Positions 21,544 to 34,290 of a DNA stretch of 64,000 bases are shown here, in pieces; the stretch's first letter is position 1, and each line of letters begins with the position of its first letter. This DNA is from Phanerochaete sordida (Eukaryota > Basidiomycota > Agaricomycetes > Polyporales > Phanerochaetaceae). A program made the translations under genes and the position numbers. The stretch covers positions 62,001-126,000 of the forward strand of contig BPQB01000041.1 of assembly GCA_019973155.2 (NCBI GenBank), given 5' to 3'. Below the pieces are notes generated by a model. It worked only from the letters and a program-made list of their open reading frames with translations, did no database searches and was not told the DNA's origin.

Positions 21544-24308
21544 CCTGCCCCACTTGATTTATGGTCTCGTTCGTCGGTCTCTCGTAGCATTCTGTTCTCT
21601 CTTCGATTGCATCCATGTTTCTTGTTGTCGTGCTTCGTTCTCCTGGACGCTCTATTGCTCCTGCCCACCTTCGTTCCAACCCTCTGACTCGCACGCGCAT
21701 AATATCGCTCCGCTGTTTTCGCTCGCTCCTGTGTAGACATCTTACCCCCTCATTAGGACTTGTTGGTCGCCATACGGATATTCTGGACCTGCGCTCGGCG
21801 CACACGATCTCACATCCGTCAGCGCAATCTTGGGTCGCCCGGGTGCGACGTTTGTTGGCAGATGAACGCCGGAATCGGACGATTCGAGGGACGATCGATC
21901 TGCGGGGGAAGATCCCCTCGTTGCCTGATCCTCGTGCCAACGTCACCGACATCTGCGGCCCAGCCGAGCACGCGCCCCCGCGGTCGTGCCCTCAGCGAGC
22001 GGCGCCATCGAGGCTGCCCCCGCGCAGAAAAGACCCTGCGCTCGCGAGGCCCTGGCGCACGCCGGCAGGCACGCTGCGCAACGCTTCCATCGGGCGTGCC
22101 AGCACCGGGCCCGTGGACGTGGCCTCGCATCACAATCAGAGCTGCGCACGCATCGGCCGCCCGCCCGCATCGCGCCTCGGGCCCACGGCGACCACCGCGC
22201 ACATCCAGGGCGTCGTGCGGGCGCGCAGGCGGCAGGCGGCGGAGCCCAGCGGCGCCGCGGGCAGCCGCGCACCGTCGCGGGGCTTCGCGCGGCGCCCGCA
22301 GCGCGTGCGGCACGGCGGCTCCCACGCTGCGAGGAGTCTCCGCGGAGGTCCTGCGCGCCCTGAGAACGCACGGCCGCAAGTGGCGCGCGAGGCGTCGGCG
22401 GCGCTGGGAACGCACGCACCGCTTCGGGGGGCCCCTGCGCGCGCGGCGTGCGCTGGGACGATGCGCGGATGACGCGGTGGCCTGCGGGCGTGCCCGTTCC
22501 CAGGGGAAGTCTATCAGAATGCGGGAGGGGACGTGATGCCCTGCGTCCCGCCGGAACAGATGCAGCGGCGCAGGCAGGGGTCCCCCCGCGCAGATTGCCT
22601 CTGCGAAGCTCGAAGGCGAAGCGGCGCGTGCGCGTGCGCGGGCTGCGGCGCGGTGGGAAGGTGCTGGCGGCGACAGGCTGGGGGGCGCGCGAATACGTCA
22701 GACGCGGGTGCGTGTTCCTGGACGTGGTCTGCGCACGAGCAATTCCCCTCTCTGTGCAGCGGAGAAGACCACGGCAGTTCATACCTTGCTATTATGGGCT
22801 CGCCGTCGAGGTGCGCGGACGCATCACATTCCTGATGCGTATTGCTGATCTCCTTGCGCAGAACGGATGGCAGTCGACCTCCGCCGTATCCAATTTCCGA
22901 GAAGGAACTTTGATGCCCATTCGGAGCTAGAAGTTGGCATGCGACCGTAGAGTCTGTCCGACGACACCTTCCTGTGCTCAAACACGTCAGGCGACGCGCG
23001 ATTTCTCGCAGAGCACCTGGTCAAGGTTGGTCTGGCAATGCCAATGGAGCTATCGCCGAAAACTCCGTCGTCAGTACGTGTTTTCTATTGCATTTCTATT
23101 GCTCATAAAGTGTGACAGGAGGACAACTCACCATCGGCCTTTTCTGTCCACGACGCCGACAAAGGGCGTCCCCGTTTAGTCGAGTTTTTCCTGGCAAAGT
23201 CTCGTGTTCAGCAGCAACTGAACGCACCATTGCCGGCGGGTTTATAGCCCCATTGAACCTGCCCGAACTTTGTCTCGAGGCTTCCCATCCCCATTGTTTA
23301 CGGCGCACCGTCCCATTCATGCTGCCTAACGGAGCAGGTGACGCATTGAGTACGGCTTCAGGGTTCAGCTCTCGTCTGAACGTACTGCACGTCCGGGCGG
23401 AAGCGTCCGCAGGGTGGCCTGCCCAGGCCCTCGGGGCCTGTTGCATGGCCACCGTGAACCTTCGGCGGAGGATGATGCCCAGCGCGAGCCCGTCCTCTTT
23501 CGCCGGCGCCATTGTTGATCCGCCGTCGAGGACGCCAGCCCTTCGCGGGGCAGCGTTACGGCAGCCCCACGGGGCCGGGGGGCACGCCAGCGTCCGCAGC
23601 GCCAGGGCGTGCCACCCCCTTGCGCTGCAGCATGGTGCGGGGCTGGCCGCCACGAATGTGCTGCCCCGCGCGCCCCCAGGGGCGGCTGGCGGCGCGCGCC
23701 ATTCGGGAGGCGGATGTGGCCCGTTCGGCCGCCACACGCTCGCAAAGCCACCGCGGGCGTGCACGCGGCACAGCCGCTGCGTCTCTTTCGTAATAGGCGT
23801 CGGCTTCGCGCTGCCTGTCACCGATACGCATTGAGCCTGGGGCATTAGGGCGATGCGACAGAACCTACTCGTTTCGCCGCAGTAACCGCTGCCCAATCGA
23901 CAGGCGAAGCTGATGCTGCAGGCCGTCCGTGCGCTAGCCTGCGAAAGATGTGCAGGAAAAGAGCAACACCGACGCAGCTCATTGACCTGCTGAGATCGAA
24001 GCGTGAGCCTATCAGCCGTAGCGAGATGATGCCTCAACTAGCGTCACGGGAATTGCACACTGGAGTCTCGTGTTTCTTGGCGTCACCGAGCCATCCTGGG
24101 ACGGACGCACATCGAACGCTAGGGCTGGGTTCTCGCACTGCCCGCACGTACCTGACCCTTGACGAACTTACGAAGAGTGTAAAATCGCACGCGAAGGCCC
24201 GACTAGTGCCGCTCCGTGCCAATCTTCCAAATTCAGCCATTCGGGCCACACTGGTACAACAGCGTACAGAACCTAGAATTACACGACATTGTCCATATGT
24301 TTCAGCTC
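21544..24308. other. Long non-coding stretch between the GATA gene and the dioxygenase
   Basis: About 2.8 kb without a supportable gene. GC-rich patches at about 21940-22720 and 23370-23800 produce many overlapping open frames without motifs. The intervening DNA is mixed in composition. It should hold the 3' UTRs of both neighbours, which converge here. Confidence 0.5.
21940..22720. other. Very GC-rich non-coding island
   Basis: Same character as 17040-18420: CpG-dense, open in nearly all frames, no protein motif or splice pattern. It lies about 400 bp after the GATA gene. Confidence 0.55.
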
Positions 24309-25936
24309 TCAGTCGTTGTATCCGCGCGCGGCGTTCCTGCCAAGGTTCGCGGTGTCCGGCAGAGGCAAGCCGGCCTGCTTCCAGACTTCGAGCTGGCGGT
24401 CCTTGGCCTGCTTGCCCGTCTTCTCCTCGTAGTCGGCGACAGAGATCGGGCGCTCGCCGTGCGGCGTCGCGCGCAGGGCGTGCCGCGTGTGCGGCCAGAA
24501 GTCGAACGTCGCAGAGTGCGTAACCGCCTGCGCAGCGCCTCGTCAGCGCTGAGGTCGCCGCAGACGCGCGGCAGGACACTCACCCGGTTGTCCCAGATCG
24601 CGATGGAGTGCGGCTCCCAGTGGAAGCGCACCTGGAAGTCGGGGTTCTCGCTCAGCTGGTGGAAGAGCAGGCTGAGGATCGCGTCCGACTCCGACTTGGG
24701 CACGCCGACGATGCGGCGCGTGAAGCCTGTGCGGACGTCAGCCGCGTGTGCATAACCGCACGCCGATGCCACACTTGCCTGGGTTGACGTAGATCGACTT
24801 CCAGCCCGTCGCGGGGTTGACGCGCACGACCGGGTGGACGGTCTCGATGGGCTCGCGCCGGACCGTGTGGCCAGCCGCGCGCGCGCCGTCGGCCTGTGCG
24901 ACCGCGCTGTGCACGGCATAGAGGGACTCGAGGTACTTCTGGAAGAAGGGGCTGAAGGACGAGTACAGGGCGTAGCTGCAGACACGGGTCAGGCGGTGTC
25001 CGGGTGTCCGGGCCCTGGGGGCGGAGAGAGAGCGTACCCGGAGGACCAGAGGGTATCGCCGCCGTAGGACGGGCCCTCGATGACCTTGAGCGCGGTGTAG
25101 GACGGCGGCTGGATCTCGTACGTGACGTCCGAGTGCCAGAGATCAATCTTGGAGAACGCTGAGGGATCAGGCCGGCGCGAAGCGTCGTTGTAGACCACTG
25201 TAGGTGACAGCAATTAGTCCGCATTAGGCATCTTCCGCTCAATAACAAATAGTCCGACGCACCGTGCACCTCTTCCAGGCCGGGTTCACGAGGCACGCCC
25301 GTCGTCGCATGCTTGTGGAGAGGGCCATAGTGCCGATGGAGCTCGAGCATCTCACGGATGCCGATGTCCTGCTCGCGGAAGACTGCACCGAGTTCATTAG
25401 CCCGCGAATCGGACCGTATCGCGGGGATGCCACTCACACACGACACCCCTCTCTGCAATGAGGAGGGCCCTGTCAGACCCCTATCAGACCCTGCACGCGA
25501 AATAAATGAAAAAATGACAACGCACAGCTCGTCCTTCTGTTGGTCCGTCAACTGCCTGAGATCGATGCCACGAATCTCCGTTCCGATGGCAGGTGTCAGG
25601 TGCTGGACCTTGGTCGCCGCAGCAAACAAAGCCTTTTTCTCAGGGTCCGCAAACTGGGCACGCTCGACGACTTCCAGTTCCTCGAGGGGCGGCCATTTGA
25701 TGTCAGGGAAATGGGGCTACGCCACGATATGAGATCAGCACGAGGCGTTCATCGTCGCGGACATGACAGGCGGCACCGACCTTGTACTGCGCGAACTGGT
25801 AGTCGTGGTCATCGCCCTCGGGCGCAGGAGGGGAGTAGAACGGGTTGAAGACCTTCGGCGGCACGAACTGCTTCGCGCCGTTCGAAGCGCCATTGGCCGA
25901 TCCATTCGTCTTTTCGGAAGTCGCGACCGGTGCCAT
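24309..25936 (-). CDS. TauD/TfdA-family alpha-ketoglutarate-dependent dioxygenase
   Basis: Eight exons on the minus strand: 25936-25781, 25716-25526, 25469-25438, 25382-25263, 25197-25038, 24975-24779, 24726-24584, 24527-24309; 405 aa. The reaction is Fe(II) and 2-oxoglutarate dependent hydroxylation; fungal relatives (Jlp1-type) release sulfite from sulfonates such as taurine for sulfur nutrition, but the substrate here is not proven. Iron ligands are visible: DLWHSDVTYE supplies the His and Asp, and WDNRAVTHSATFD the distal His. RATPHGERP probably supplies the 2-oxoglutarate Arg. The N-terminus PHFPDIKWPP and TEIRGIDL are typical. The intron 24727-24778 begins with GC (CCAG/GCAAGT) instead of GT. 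Exon 3 is only 32 bases. The protein is full length for the family and probably cytosolic. Confidence 0.9.
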
Positions 25937-27053
25937 TGTGGAATGCGCTTGAGACTGCTGGATGCCCCGCACGCCCAGCGTCGCCCATCGCGTGTCTTAT
26001 AAGGAGCCCGATAGCTATCAGTGTGTGAGGAGTCGTTGCGTGAAGGGAAGGAGGTATGGCGACAGCCCACGTGATCCGCCGTCATAAGAGCACACAATTG
26101 CCTACAATCCCCCAGACTGTGTGCGCGAGCGGGGAAACTGTCGCGTCGCGGAGAGTCTTTGCATACGAATTTGACCATACGTGTCCTTCGGCGCACTTGC
26201 GGAAAGGCGTCAGAGGTACATTGCGCGAGGTGTACACCATCATGGCAGCAGCCAGATAAGCTCAAGGCACAGCTATCTGCACCCGCTGGGTCTCGGCAGA
26301 GCATCGTGCGTGGAGGTGAGGCTCGTGCAATAGGCATCGTGATATTCCATTTACATGTGAGGGTCGGGAGCTCATGTCATCCGCTCATGTCGCTGCAAGC
26401 CAAAAACCGATCTTATACCTGCTGCGCCTTTGTAGAAGTTGAGGTCATATTCAACGAATCAATGAGGATGTATACTTGCTTGAGAGATAACAAACACGTC
26501 TATATGCCATACCGGCAGCTGGGAGCACGGCTCAAGGTCACCCGCGATCTGAAGAGTTGATCAGTACGGCCGACTAGGTTCGATATCGCGTCGGACAAGG
26601 CTGACCTACGATCTCTGATCGTTTCATAAGGCGGCAAATAATGCTGATCTGCTGTCCAAGGCCGAAGATGATGAGTCCAGGGCCTGGGATCCTGGGGATC
26701 TGGGGATGGAGTAGTGCATGAATTACTGGGTGCACGTCTCGCGCGCGCGGTTATCGACCCATGACGACGGTATTATTCGCAAAGAGTCAGATGGTACTGG
26801 ATGCTTGATAGTATCGTGCAAGAGCAGATATAACATCCGTGCGATTGGCGTGAATACGATGGCGAGAGACGGCGAAGGAGGCGAGATGAGCTAAGCGCCA
26901 GGGCGACGCCTTCGGAAGCAGCACGTGTTCCAGGGCGCCAAATCCACCTTCCCGCTTTGCGAGGCGGCGGCAGCGAGTTCCAAGTCCACATCCCGATTAC
27001 TTGCATCTGCAAGGCCTCGCGTCCCTTATTTCTATTATTTTGTAGCTGGGATC
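25937..27053. other. Divergent intergenic region between the dioxygenase and XRN1 genes
   Basis: About 1.1 kb holding the promoters of both divergent genes. Several short open frames lack motifs. No RNA gene or repeat is seen. Confidence 0.5.
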
Positions 27054-30000
27054 ATGGGTACGTGGCAGTGTTGCTCACTTCTCGCGTTAGCTCTGACCTG
27101 TGGTTTCATTCAGGTATCCCCAAGGTACGAGTCTGCTCGGGAGCCACGAGACAGAACGACATCTGATTCCCCACATAGTTTTTCAGATACATCTCGTAAG
27201 TCGCGCGAATCTAGACTGCTTGACCTCAGATCTCACACTGTGCACTAGAGAGCGGTATCCTCTGACCTCCCAGCTCATCCAAGAGAACAAGATTCCAGAG
27301 TTCGGTGAGCTCTACCGCAGGTCTAGTGGGATCCTGATGACGCTCATCGCTGCGTAGACAACTTGTACATCGACTTCAATGGAATCATTCACAACTGTCT
27401 GTCCTCTTTGTTCCTTTGCACCGTGCGGCTTGTCTCACGCTCCACACAGGCTCACATCCCAATGACGAGGATGCTCACTTCCGATTATCCGAGGAGCAGA
27501 TATTTACTGCAATATTCGCATATGTAGACCATCTATTTGGGAAGATCAAGCCGAAGAAGCTGTTCTTCATGGCCATAGATGGCGTAGCCCCTCGTGCGAA
27601 GATGAATCAACAACGGAGCCGACGTTTCAGAACGGCGAAGGAGGCACAGGAGGTCAGGGAGAAGGCAGAATCGAAAGGGGAGAAGCTGCCAGAGGAGAAG
27701 GCGTTTGACAGCAACTGCATCACGCCAGGTGTGTGGTTCGTGTCCTCAGTCACGTCGTTCGGCTGACGGCTGGCAAGGCACGCCATTCATGGCGAGGCTG
27801 TCTGAGCAGCTCCGGTACTTCGTGAACAAGAAGATCAGCGAAGACGCGAACTGGAAGCACGTCACCGTTGTGCTGTCGGGGCACGAGGTCCCGGGAGAGG
27901 GAGAGCACAAGATCATGGAGTACATCCGTCATACGAAGGCCCAGCCAGACTACAACCCGAACGTCCGCCACTGCCTGTACGGCCTCGACGCCGACCTGAT
28001 CATGCTTGGTCTGCTCAGCCATGACCCTCACTTCTGTCTCCTGAGAGAAGAAGTCAAGTTTGGTCCAGCATCGAAGAGCAAGGGTAACAAGAGGTGTGCA
28101 CGTTCTCGTGAGCGAAGTACTGTCACTCACATGGGTGCCTCAGCCTAGAGTCTATTAACTTCTATCTTCTGCATTTGACACTCATGCGAGAGTACCTCGA
28201 CCTTGAGTTTCACGACATCGAGCCTGTGCTGCCATTCCAGTACAGCTTGGAACGGGTCATTGATGACTTCATCCTACTCGCCGTCTTCGTTGGAAACGAC
28301 TTCTTGCCCAATCTTCCAGATCTACATATCCATGAGAACGGTCTCGAGAAGCTATTCGATGTCTACAAGAAGTGCTTGCCGTCACTCGGTATGTCACCCG
28401 AGTACGCGTTCTGTTCAAGGTCTCATCTTCAGCACAGACGGCTACCTTAACGAGAGTGGGACCATCAACACGAAGCGGCTTCAGGTCATTCTGGACGAGA
28501 TGGCGGAATGGGAGCGCGAGGTCTTCGAGAAGGAGTACTCAGACCTCAACTGGTACAAGGGCAAGCAGTCGAAGCATATGAAGGAGATTGAGGCGGCGAA
28601 GAAACGGCAGAAACTGGGTTCGTGGCTTGCTATCGTACTAGCCTTTGCATGCTAACCTAAACACCGGCAGCTTTGAGCACCGCACAGCGAAAGATCTTTG
28701 ACCAGGTCAAGGCCTTCGTACTCGAGCACCGAGCGCCAGGCTCGGTCGCGCACCAGCGCAAGTCGCGGTTGACAATGCCGAACACGATGCCGGCGAAGGA
28801 CCGCAAGTTCATCAGCAAGCTCGCGGAGGACTTGCATCTGTCGGTCACGTGGGATGAGTACGATGAGAATGACGAGAACCTCGTCACATGGCGCTTCCCC
28901 GGCGAACTTGAGGAACCCGTGCCTGAGAACGGCGACAGCCCGCCCAAGAGCGAAGAGGGTGATGAAGACGACGAAGCGTGGGAGGATGAGGACGATGAAG
29001 AGAGCCGCGCGGCGGTCGACCGTGTCCTCCAGAAGTACGAGCGCGCGAAGGTGCAGGAGGACGACCAGGAGGGCGACTTCGACGCTCGCTATGAGCTGTC
29101 TATCAAGGAGAAGATGGACGAGTGGAAGCGGGGCTACTACAAGGTGCGGAAAACCGCCAAATAACGTCGCTTGCGATGCTGATGTCGACTATACCAGGGC
29201 AAGCTCGAGATCTCTTATGACGATCCCCAGCAAATGTTTGATCTTGTGTATCGTTATGTCGAGGGCATGCAGTGGGTCATGCACTACTATTACAGTGGTG
29301 TTGCGTCATGGAGCTGGTTCTACAATTACCACTATGCGCCGCGCATCTCCGGTACGCCATTCTTCATTCGGCCACTTGCACATTGCTCATGCGCCTGTAG
29401 ACTTGAAGGGTGTGGACAAGATGGCCTTCAGCTTCGATCTTGGCCAACCATTCCGGCCCTTTGAGCAGCTCATGGGCGTCCTTCCGGCTGCTAGCAAGGA
29501 TCACATTCCACTGGCGTACCAGGAACTCATGTACGATGCGAACTCGCCCATCCTTGACTTCTACCCGACGGAGTTCGAGTCGGACCTCAACGGGAAGAAG
29601 CAGGAGTGGGAGGCGGTCGTGAAAATCCCTTTCATCGACGAAAAGCGTCTGCTCAAGGCGATGGGCTGTAAGTGAAAAACGTCTATCGTTGATGGTGTAC
29701 TCACATATAATCTAGCACGCGAGCATCGCTTGACCGAGGAGGAGAAGCGCAGAAACGGATTCGGTGTATCCACCAAGTTCACGTATGATGCCGGCGAACC
29801 CAAGGAGTACCCGTCGTCGCTGCCCGGCTTCTTCCCCACCCTATACCGCTGTACGTGCAAGATGGAGCCGTACCATCTTCCGACGATGGACGGCCTGCAC
29901 CTCGTGCCTGGGCTGCTTGAGGGTGTCTTCCTCGGCGCCGAGGCGCTCGCAGGCTTCCCGTCGCTGCAGACGCTTCCGCACTCGGCAACGCTCGGTCACC

Positions 30001-32243
30001 ATGGCGTCAACGTGCACGGCTCCGAGAGTCGCAACAAGTCGATGGTCGTTCATATCCAGAACGTGTACGAGTCGCGCAAAGTGCAGGACATCGCGGAGGA
30101 GATGATCGGCCAGCGGACCTTCATTAGCTGGCCATTCCTCCAGGAGGGCATGGTTACTGCCGTATCAGACTCCTTGTTCAAGTACGAGAAGATGTCCGTC
30201 ACGCCCGGCCAGGCGCCTCGGGTCGTATCGAACCCGCACTCGCCGCAGGGTCTTGGTCTGTGGAAGTCGAAGGCCGAGAAGATCGACTACTTCTACTCGA
30301 AGCGATGCGGTGTCCTCACCGGCGACATTGACGTCCTCGTGCACGTTCGACCGCTCAAGGGTAAGTCTAACCTCTCGCGGAACAAGGCTCGGCTGCTTCA
30401 CTGATTACAATGCAGGCTTGAAGCGCTTGGAGTCGGGCGCGTTTGTCAAGGATTACGAGGGCGCCGAGAAGGAAACTGAGCAAGCGGTGCAGATGACTGT
30501 GTCCGAGGTCGCCTGCGAAGATGCTCGCTTCCTGGAGAAGGAGGCCCCGCCGTTATCGGAAGAGTTCCCGAACGGCAGCAAAGTCTTCTTCCTTGGCGAG
30601 CACGCTTACGGCGTCGCTGCTCAAGTCTTCGAGACGACTAAGGATACGCTCTCGATCGTCCTTGCCGTACGTTTGCTGTCTTTGATTTGCTCCTACCGTA
30701 GCTCACTGATCCGCCTGGCAGTTTTTCCCGTCAGACAAGACAGACAACGAGAAATTCAAGGAGTTTGCACGTAACCGTGCGGCGCAGCGCTACTTCCCCT
30801 CCTTCAAGGTTGCCGATATGGTCGGCCTCACGGGCCTTTCCGTCGCAAAGATCACCTCAAGCTTCATGGTCGTCACAAGTGATGGACAGAAGCATAACCT
30901 CGGTCTTTCCCTCAAGTTCGATGCTAAGGGGCTGAAAGTCATCGATTATTCCCGCAAGGACGGCCGGCACTGGGAGTTCAGCGAGAAGGCGATCGATCTT
31001 CTGCATGCGTACAAGCAGAATTGGCCCGAAGTTATGGCCGCGCTCGCAAGGCCCGGAGACGGTGAGTTGCTGCGCTTACGGAAGGTGGCTGAGGCGCTCA
31101 TATGCCTATCTCACAGCAATGGCCAAGTCCGCCGATGTATTCCCAAACGCGGATAACCCCGATGCGAAGGTCAGGGAAGTGCAGGCGTGGCTGAAGGCGA
31201 ACGGCGTCCGTAACTTTGAGCCTGTGTCGTTATTCTGCGACCAGCTCAAGAAGGTACGTAATGCGTTGCCAGCGTCCGCATGTGTAGTGACGACAGCCGT
31301 GTGTAGGAAACTGTGAAGGAGATCGAGGCGTTTGCCGATAGCTGCACGGCCAAGCAGTCGCGAGACGCTATCAAGAAGGCTATTGTCAAAGGCATTCCTC
31401 GCCAAGCGGTTCTCAAGCCCGGCCATGCCGTCTACCGTCTGCAGAACCAGCACTTCGCACTTGGCGACCGTGTCACCATGGTGCAGGACTCTGGGAGCGT
31501 CCCGCTGTCAGTGAAGGGTGTTGTCATCGGTATGAATGCGAAGTCTATGGACGTCGTCTGGGATGTTCCCTTCATGTCAGGCACGACCCTGGGCGACCGG
31601 TACGTCATCTCGGTACTTTTAGCACAATGCGCTTCTGATTGCTTCGCCCAGGTGCTCACAATACCGTGGCTCGACCGTGGAGTTCACCTCGTGCCTGAAC
31701 TTGACCACCCCGCAGTTTATCGCGTCGACAAATCCAAATGCTCCGTACCAGCAGAAGCCAACTTCGCCGTTCAAGCCGAGAATGGGACCGTATCCAGCCA
31801 TCCAACCCGCACCAGGGCAGCAGGCGGTCTCTGGCTTCCGGCCGGGGTCACAGGTGTCGATAATGACCAACCCAAACAGAGGCCGCGGCGCACACGCTAA
31901 CGGCCGCTCCAATCATTGGCACGGCAATGGGAATGGGGAGCATAACGGCAACCACGCGTCGCCACCTGTGGCGAACGGTTCCGCTCCTCATCAGGCCAAT
32001 GGCCACCCTCCCACCAGTCCACGCGCCGCGAAGCGAGGCCGAGGCGGCGCTGTGCCGCACATCATGGCCAGGGATGGCGCGCCACCAGCTCAGCGCGGCG
32101 GCCCTCCCGTGCCTCCACGCGGGGGCTTCATCGGCGGTCGTGGGCGCGGAGGCTTCCACGCAGATGGCTTCGACAGAGGCAGGGGACGCGGCAGAGGATT
32201 CAGAGGTCGGGGCAGGGGCTTCGCCGCACCGGTAGATGCGTAG
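27054..32243 (+). CDS. XRN1: XRN1-type 5'-3' exoribonuclease
   Basis: Eighteen exons: 27054-27057, 27114-27124, 27179-27195, 27249-27304, 27358-27396, 27450-27728, 27778-28093, 28144-28388, 28438-28617, 28671-29143, 29198-29351, 29401-29667, 29716-30360, 30416-30666, 30722-31061, 31117-31253, 31307-31599, 31652-32243; 1432 aa. It degrades decapped 5'-monophosphate mRNA processively in the cytoplasm. The start MGIPKFFRYISERYPL is the family hallmark. Catalytic blocks are all present: [67 protein letters not shown]. The large central and SH3-like regions follow, and an RGG/Pro-rich disordered tail ([12 protein letters not shown]) ends the protein, as usual for cytoplasmic XRN1 rather than nuclear XRN2. 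The first coding exon is only 4 bases, the next 11 and 17. Confidence 0.93.
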
Positions 32244-32441
32244 GCGAAATCCCGTGTAGTTTACAGTTTTACATTCTGGACTTCTCGCAGGACACCTCGC
32301 TCGCTGTTGTACATCATCCATTTCCTTGTCTGTAACGTAGTAATGTCTTGTGTCGTCGCATTCGCTTTGTACAAGTTGCATCTCATGATAGTTCGTATAC
32401 ATCGACTGCTACTTCTTGTGTTGCTTTGACCGAGGATATGT

Positions 32442-33734
32442 TCACCACCATACCTCGCCTTGCATCAGCCTACGCCCCGTCCGCACAACCTTCGCACTGC
32501 TCACGTTCCCGAGCCCGTCTACGGAAGCGCCGACCTCGACCGTTCCGCCCGGGTGTCGCATCGAGACCAGCTCCCCGCCAAGGCCGCCCCTGCGTTCGCG
32601 GGTCTCGCGCACGATGTCCGCAGCGAGTGTGCCCTGGACCCCGCTGGCGACGCCCAGGCAGAGGCCGACCGTCATCGGCACGGCCTTGTGCAGGACGCCC
32701 ATCGAGAACGCGCGGATGACGATGTCGGCGGCGGTGTCGCTCGCTGCTGGCGCGCTGAGCGCCGCGACCTTGGGCTGCGCCTGCGCCGCGGGGTCGAGCC
32801 CCATGCGCGTCGCGCCCTGCATGCGGACGGACTCCATCACGGTGCGCACGGCGTCGGAGCTGTAGTCGACGGCCGCGTCTTCTGGGAGCTGGAACGCGCG
32901 GCGCAGGTCGTCCTCGGAGACGAAGACGGTCGGGTTCGTCGCGTCGACGAGCGACGCCCGCAGCGAAGCGGTGCTGCCGTCGGGCGTCGCAACTTCGATT
33001 GTGTCCGTGGGCGAGCCCGAGGGCAAAAGCTTCCCTGTGCGCGCACCAGCAGGGTTGACGAAGTCGAGGGTGATTTGTGACGCTTTGCCCTCCACGCCGG
33101 CGATCGTTGTTTCTGGCAGATCGAGGGTAGCTACGGTTGCTCCTGAGCGTGAGTCGGTGATGGTGGGAAACGTAGTGTCAATAATCTTGTTCGTGTTCGT
33201 GTTGAGCGAGCGGATCTTGACTCTCCGAGGGCCATCGGGGTGGTCACCATCGACCTCGTGCTCGGTGCGGGCAACAGCAAGCTGTTCGTCAAGGGCAAAT
33301 ACGCCAACCATGCTCGAGAGGTTCCCGCAGTTGCCCGAAAGGTCGAGGACGGCATCGCGAATGCCGACCTGCACGAAAGTGTATACGCAATCGATGCCGT
33401 CCGCGCGCTGGGCCTGGGTGGGAGGCCCGACGATTACAGCCTTTGAGAGGCTGGACACGCCGCCACCCATCCCGTTGAGCTGTCGGCCGTACTCTGCGTC
33501 GGGCGAGCCCATGAGCCCTAATAGGATCGGCTCCCAGTCCTTGGTGTTTGTCGGAGGTAGATGCTTCTGTTGGATGAAGACCCCCTTCGACGTTCCGCCT
33601 CGCAGATACTGTGCCGGCAGTGGATTTGGTGTTTGAAATGCACTCTGATGTGTGTATCGTACTCCTTGCCCTGCGCGAGGAGTGACCAGGCCCCGACGTG
33701 CGTAAGAAGAGCACCGCGTCATGAGCGCCGACAT
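32442..33734 (-). CDS. PrpF-family protein (methylaconitate/methylitaconate isomerase-like)
   Basis: A single open frame of 430 aa on the minus strand. The family includes 2-methylaconitate cis-trans isomerase PrpF of the 2-methylcitrate (propionate) route and related isomerases with a diaminopimelate-epimerase-like fold. Family signatures are seen: PAQYLRGGTSKGVF near the start, GRQLNGMGGGVSSLSKAVI, DLSGNCGNLSSMVGVFA, and a C-terminal MRHPGGTVEVGA. The start MSALMTRCSSYARRG is the first in-frame ATG; the frame continues upstream without an ATG through splice-like sequence. The N-terminus is rich in Arg and Ser with no acidic residue in the first 25, which suits a mitochondrial presequence. 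The Cys in SGNCGN is the likely catalytic residue by analogy. It is convergent with XRN1, 198 bp apart. Confidence 0.85.
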   Translation of the reverse strand: MSALMTRCSSYARRGLVTPRAGQGVRYTHQSAFQTPNPLPAQYLRGGTSKGVFIQQKHLPPTNTKDWEPILLGLMGSPDAEYGRQLNGMGGGVSSLSKAVIVGPPTQAQRADGIDCVYTFVQVGIRDAVLDLSGNCGNLSSMVGVFALDEQLAVARTEHEVDGDHPDGPRRVKIRSLNTNTNKIIDTTFPTITDSRSGATVATLDLPETTIAGVEGKASQITLDFVNPAGARTGKLLPSGSPTDTIEVATPDGSTASLRASLVDATNPTVFVSEDDLRRAFQLPEDAAVDYSSDAVRTVMESVRMQGATRMGLDPAAQAQPKVAALSAPAASDTAADIVIRAFSMGVLHKAVPMTVGLCLGVASGVQGTLAADIVRETRERRGGLGGELVSMRHPGGTVEVGASVDGLGNVSSAKVVRTGRRLMQGEVWW

Positions 33735-34290
33735 GCTGGCAGCTATCCGAGTGTCAAATGATGTGAGTGCAGGCTTACCACACGATGACTTGGCTCTGGC
33801 ACATACCAATTGATCTGTATACGATGCTGTATAGCGTGCGTAAAGAATAAGGAAAGCTGAGAAGGCCTTCCGATCTGAGTCGTCACTGTCAACTCCGTCT
33901 TGACAGGACTGACGCGCCTACTTTGGACTAGGCTTTGTATGTCATAGCTTGCTTCACAAAGCAGCGGGGACCTACATGTGCACCTATCTGCCTTCTGGTG
34001 ACCAAAGCATTTACCGACGGTGGTGGTCGACAAAGCAGCGGGAACCGCCGCTTGCCGCCCAGGCTTTACCAGCGAGCGCCGCCGCCGCCCTGGATAGATT
34101 GGCAAGGTTTGACGATCCTGCGTCGGCTGTGGCGCACGACGTCCCGCACATATCCAAGTATGAGAAAGCAAAAGAACTCGGGACTAGATTGCATGAGCGT
34201 CCGAAGGTATTTACATGTGCTAAGAGACGACGAAGAGCCCGCGTGCATGAGGCCTGGACATACGGATATCATAACTCACATACACCTGTG
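33735..34290. other. Intergenic region between the PrpF-like and C2H2 genes
   Basis: It contains the promoter of the PrpF-like gene on the minus strand and the 3' UTR of the zinc-finger gene. A donor-like gtatgt near 33805 (minus strand) may belong to a spliced leader. Open frames here have no motifs. Confidence 0.45.

Noticed and set aside
21943..22782. Long open frames on both strands after the GATA gene
   Set aside because: Same GC-island artefact; residues are mostly Arg, Ala and Pro in any frame.
23096..24037. A 313-codon open frame on the minus strand
   Set aside because: Composition changes with local GC content, no recognisable domain, and overlapping frames on the other strand are equally open.
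32460..33636. Open frames antisense to the PrpF-like gene
   Set aside because: The minus-strand frame carries clear family motifs; the plus-strand frames do not.
33735..33809. N-terminal extension of the PrpF-like protein
   Set aside because: The frame is open but its first codon is not ATG, and the sequence looks like a splice donor; the ATG at 33734 is the simpler start.
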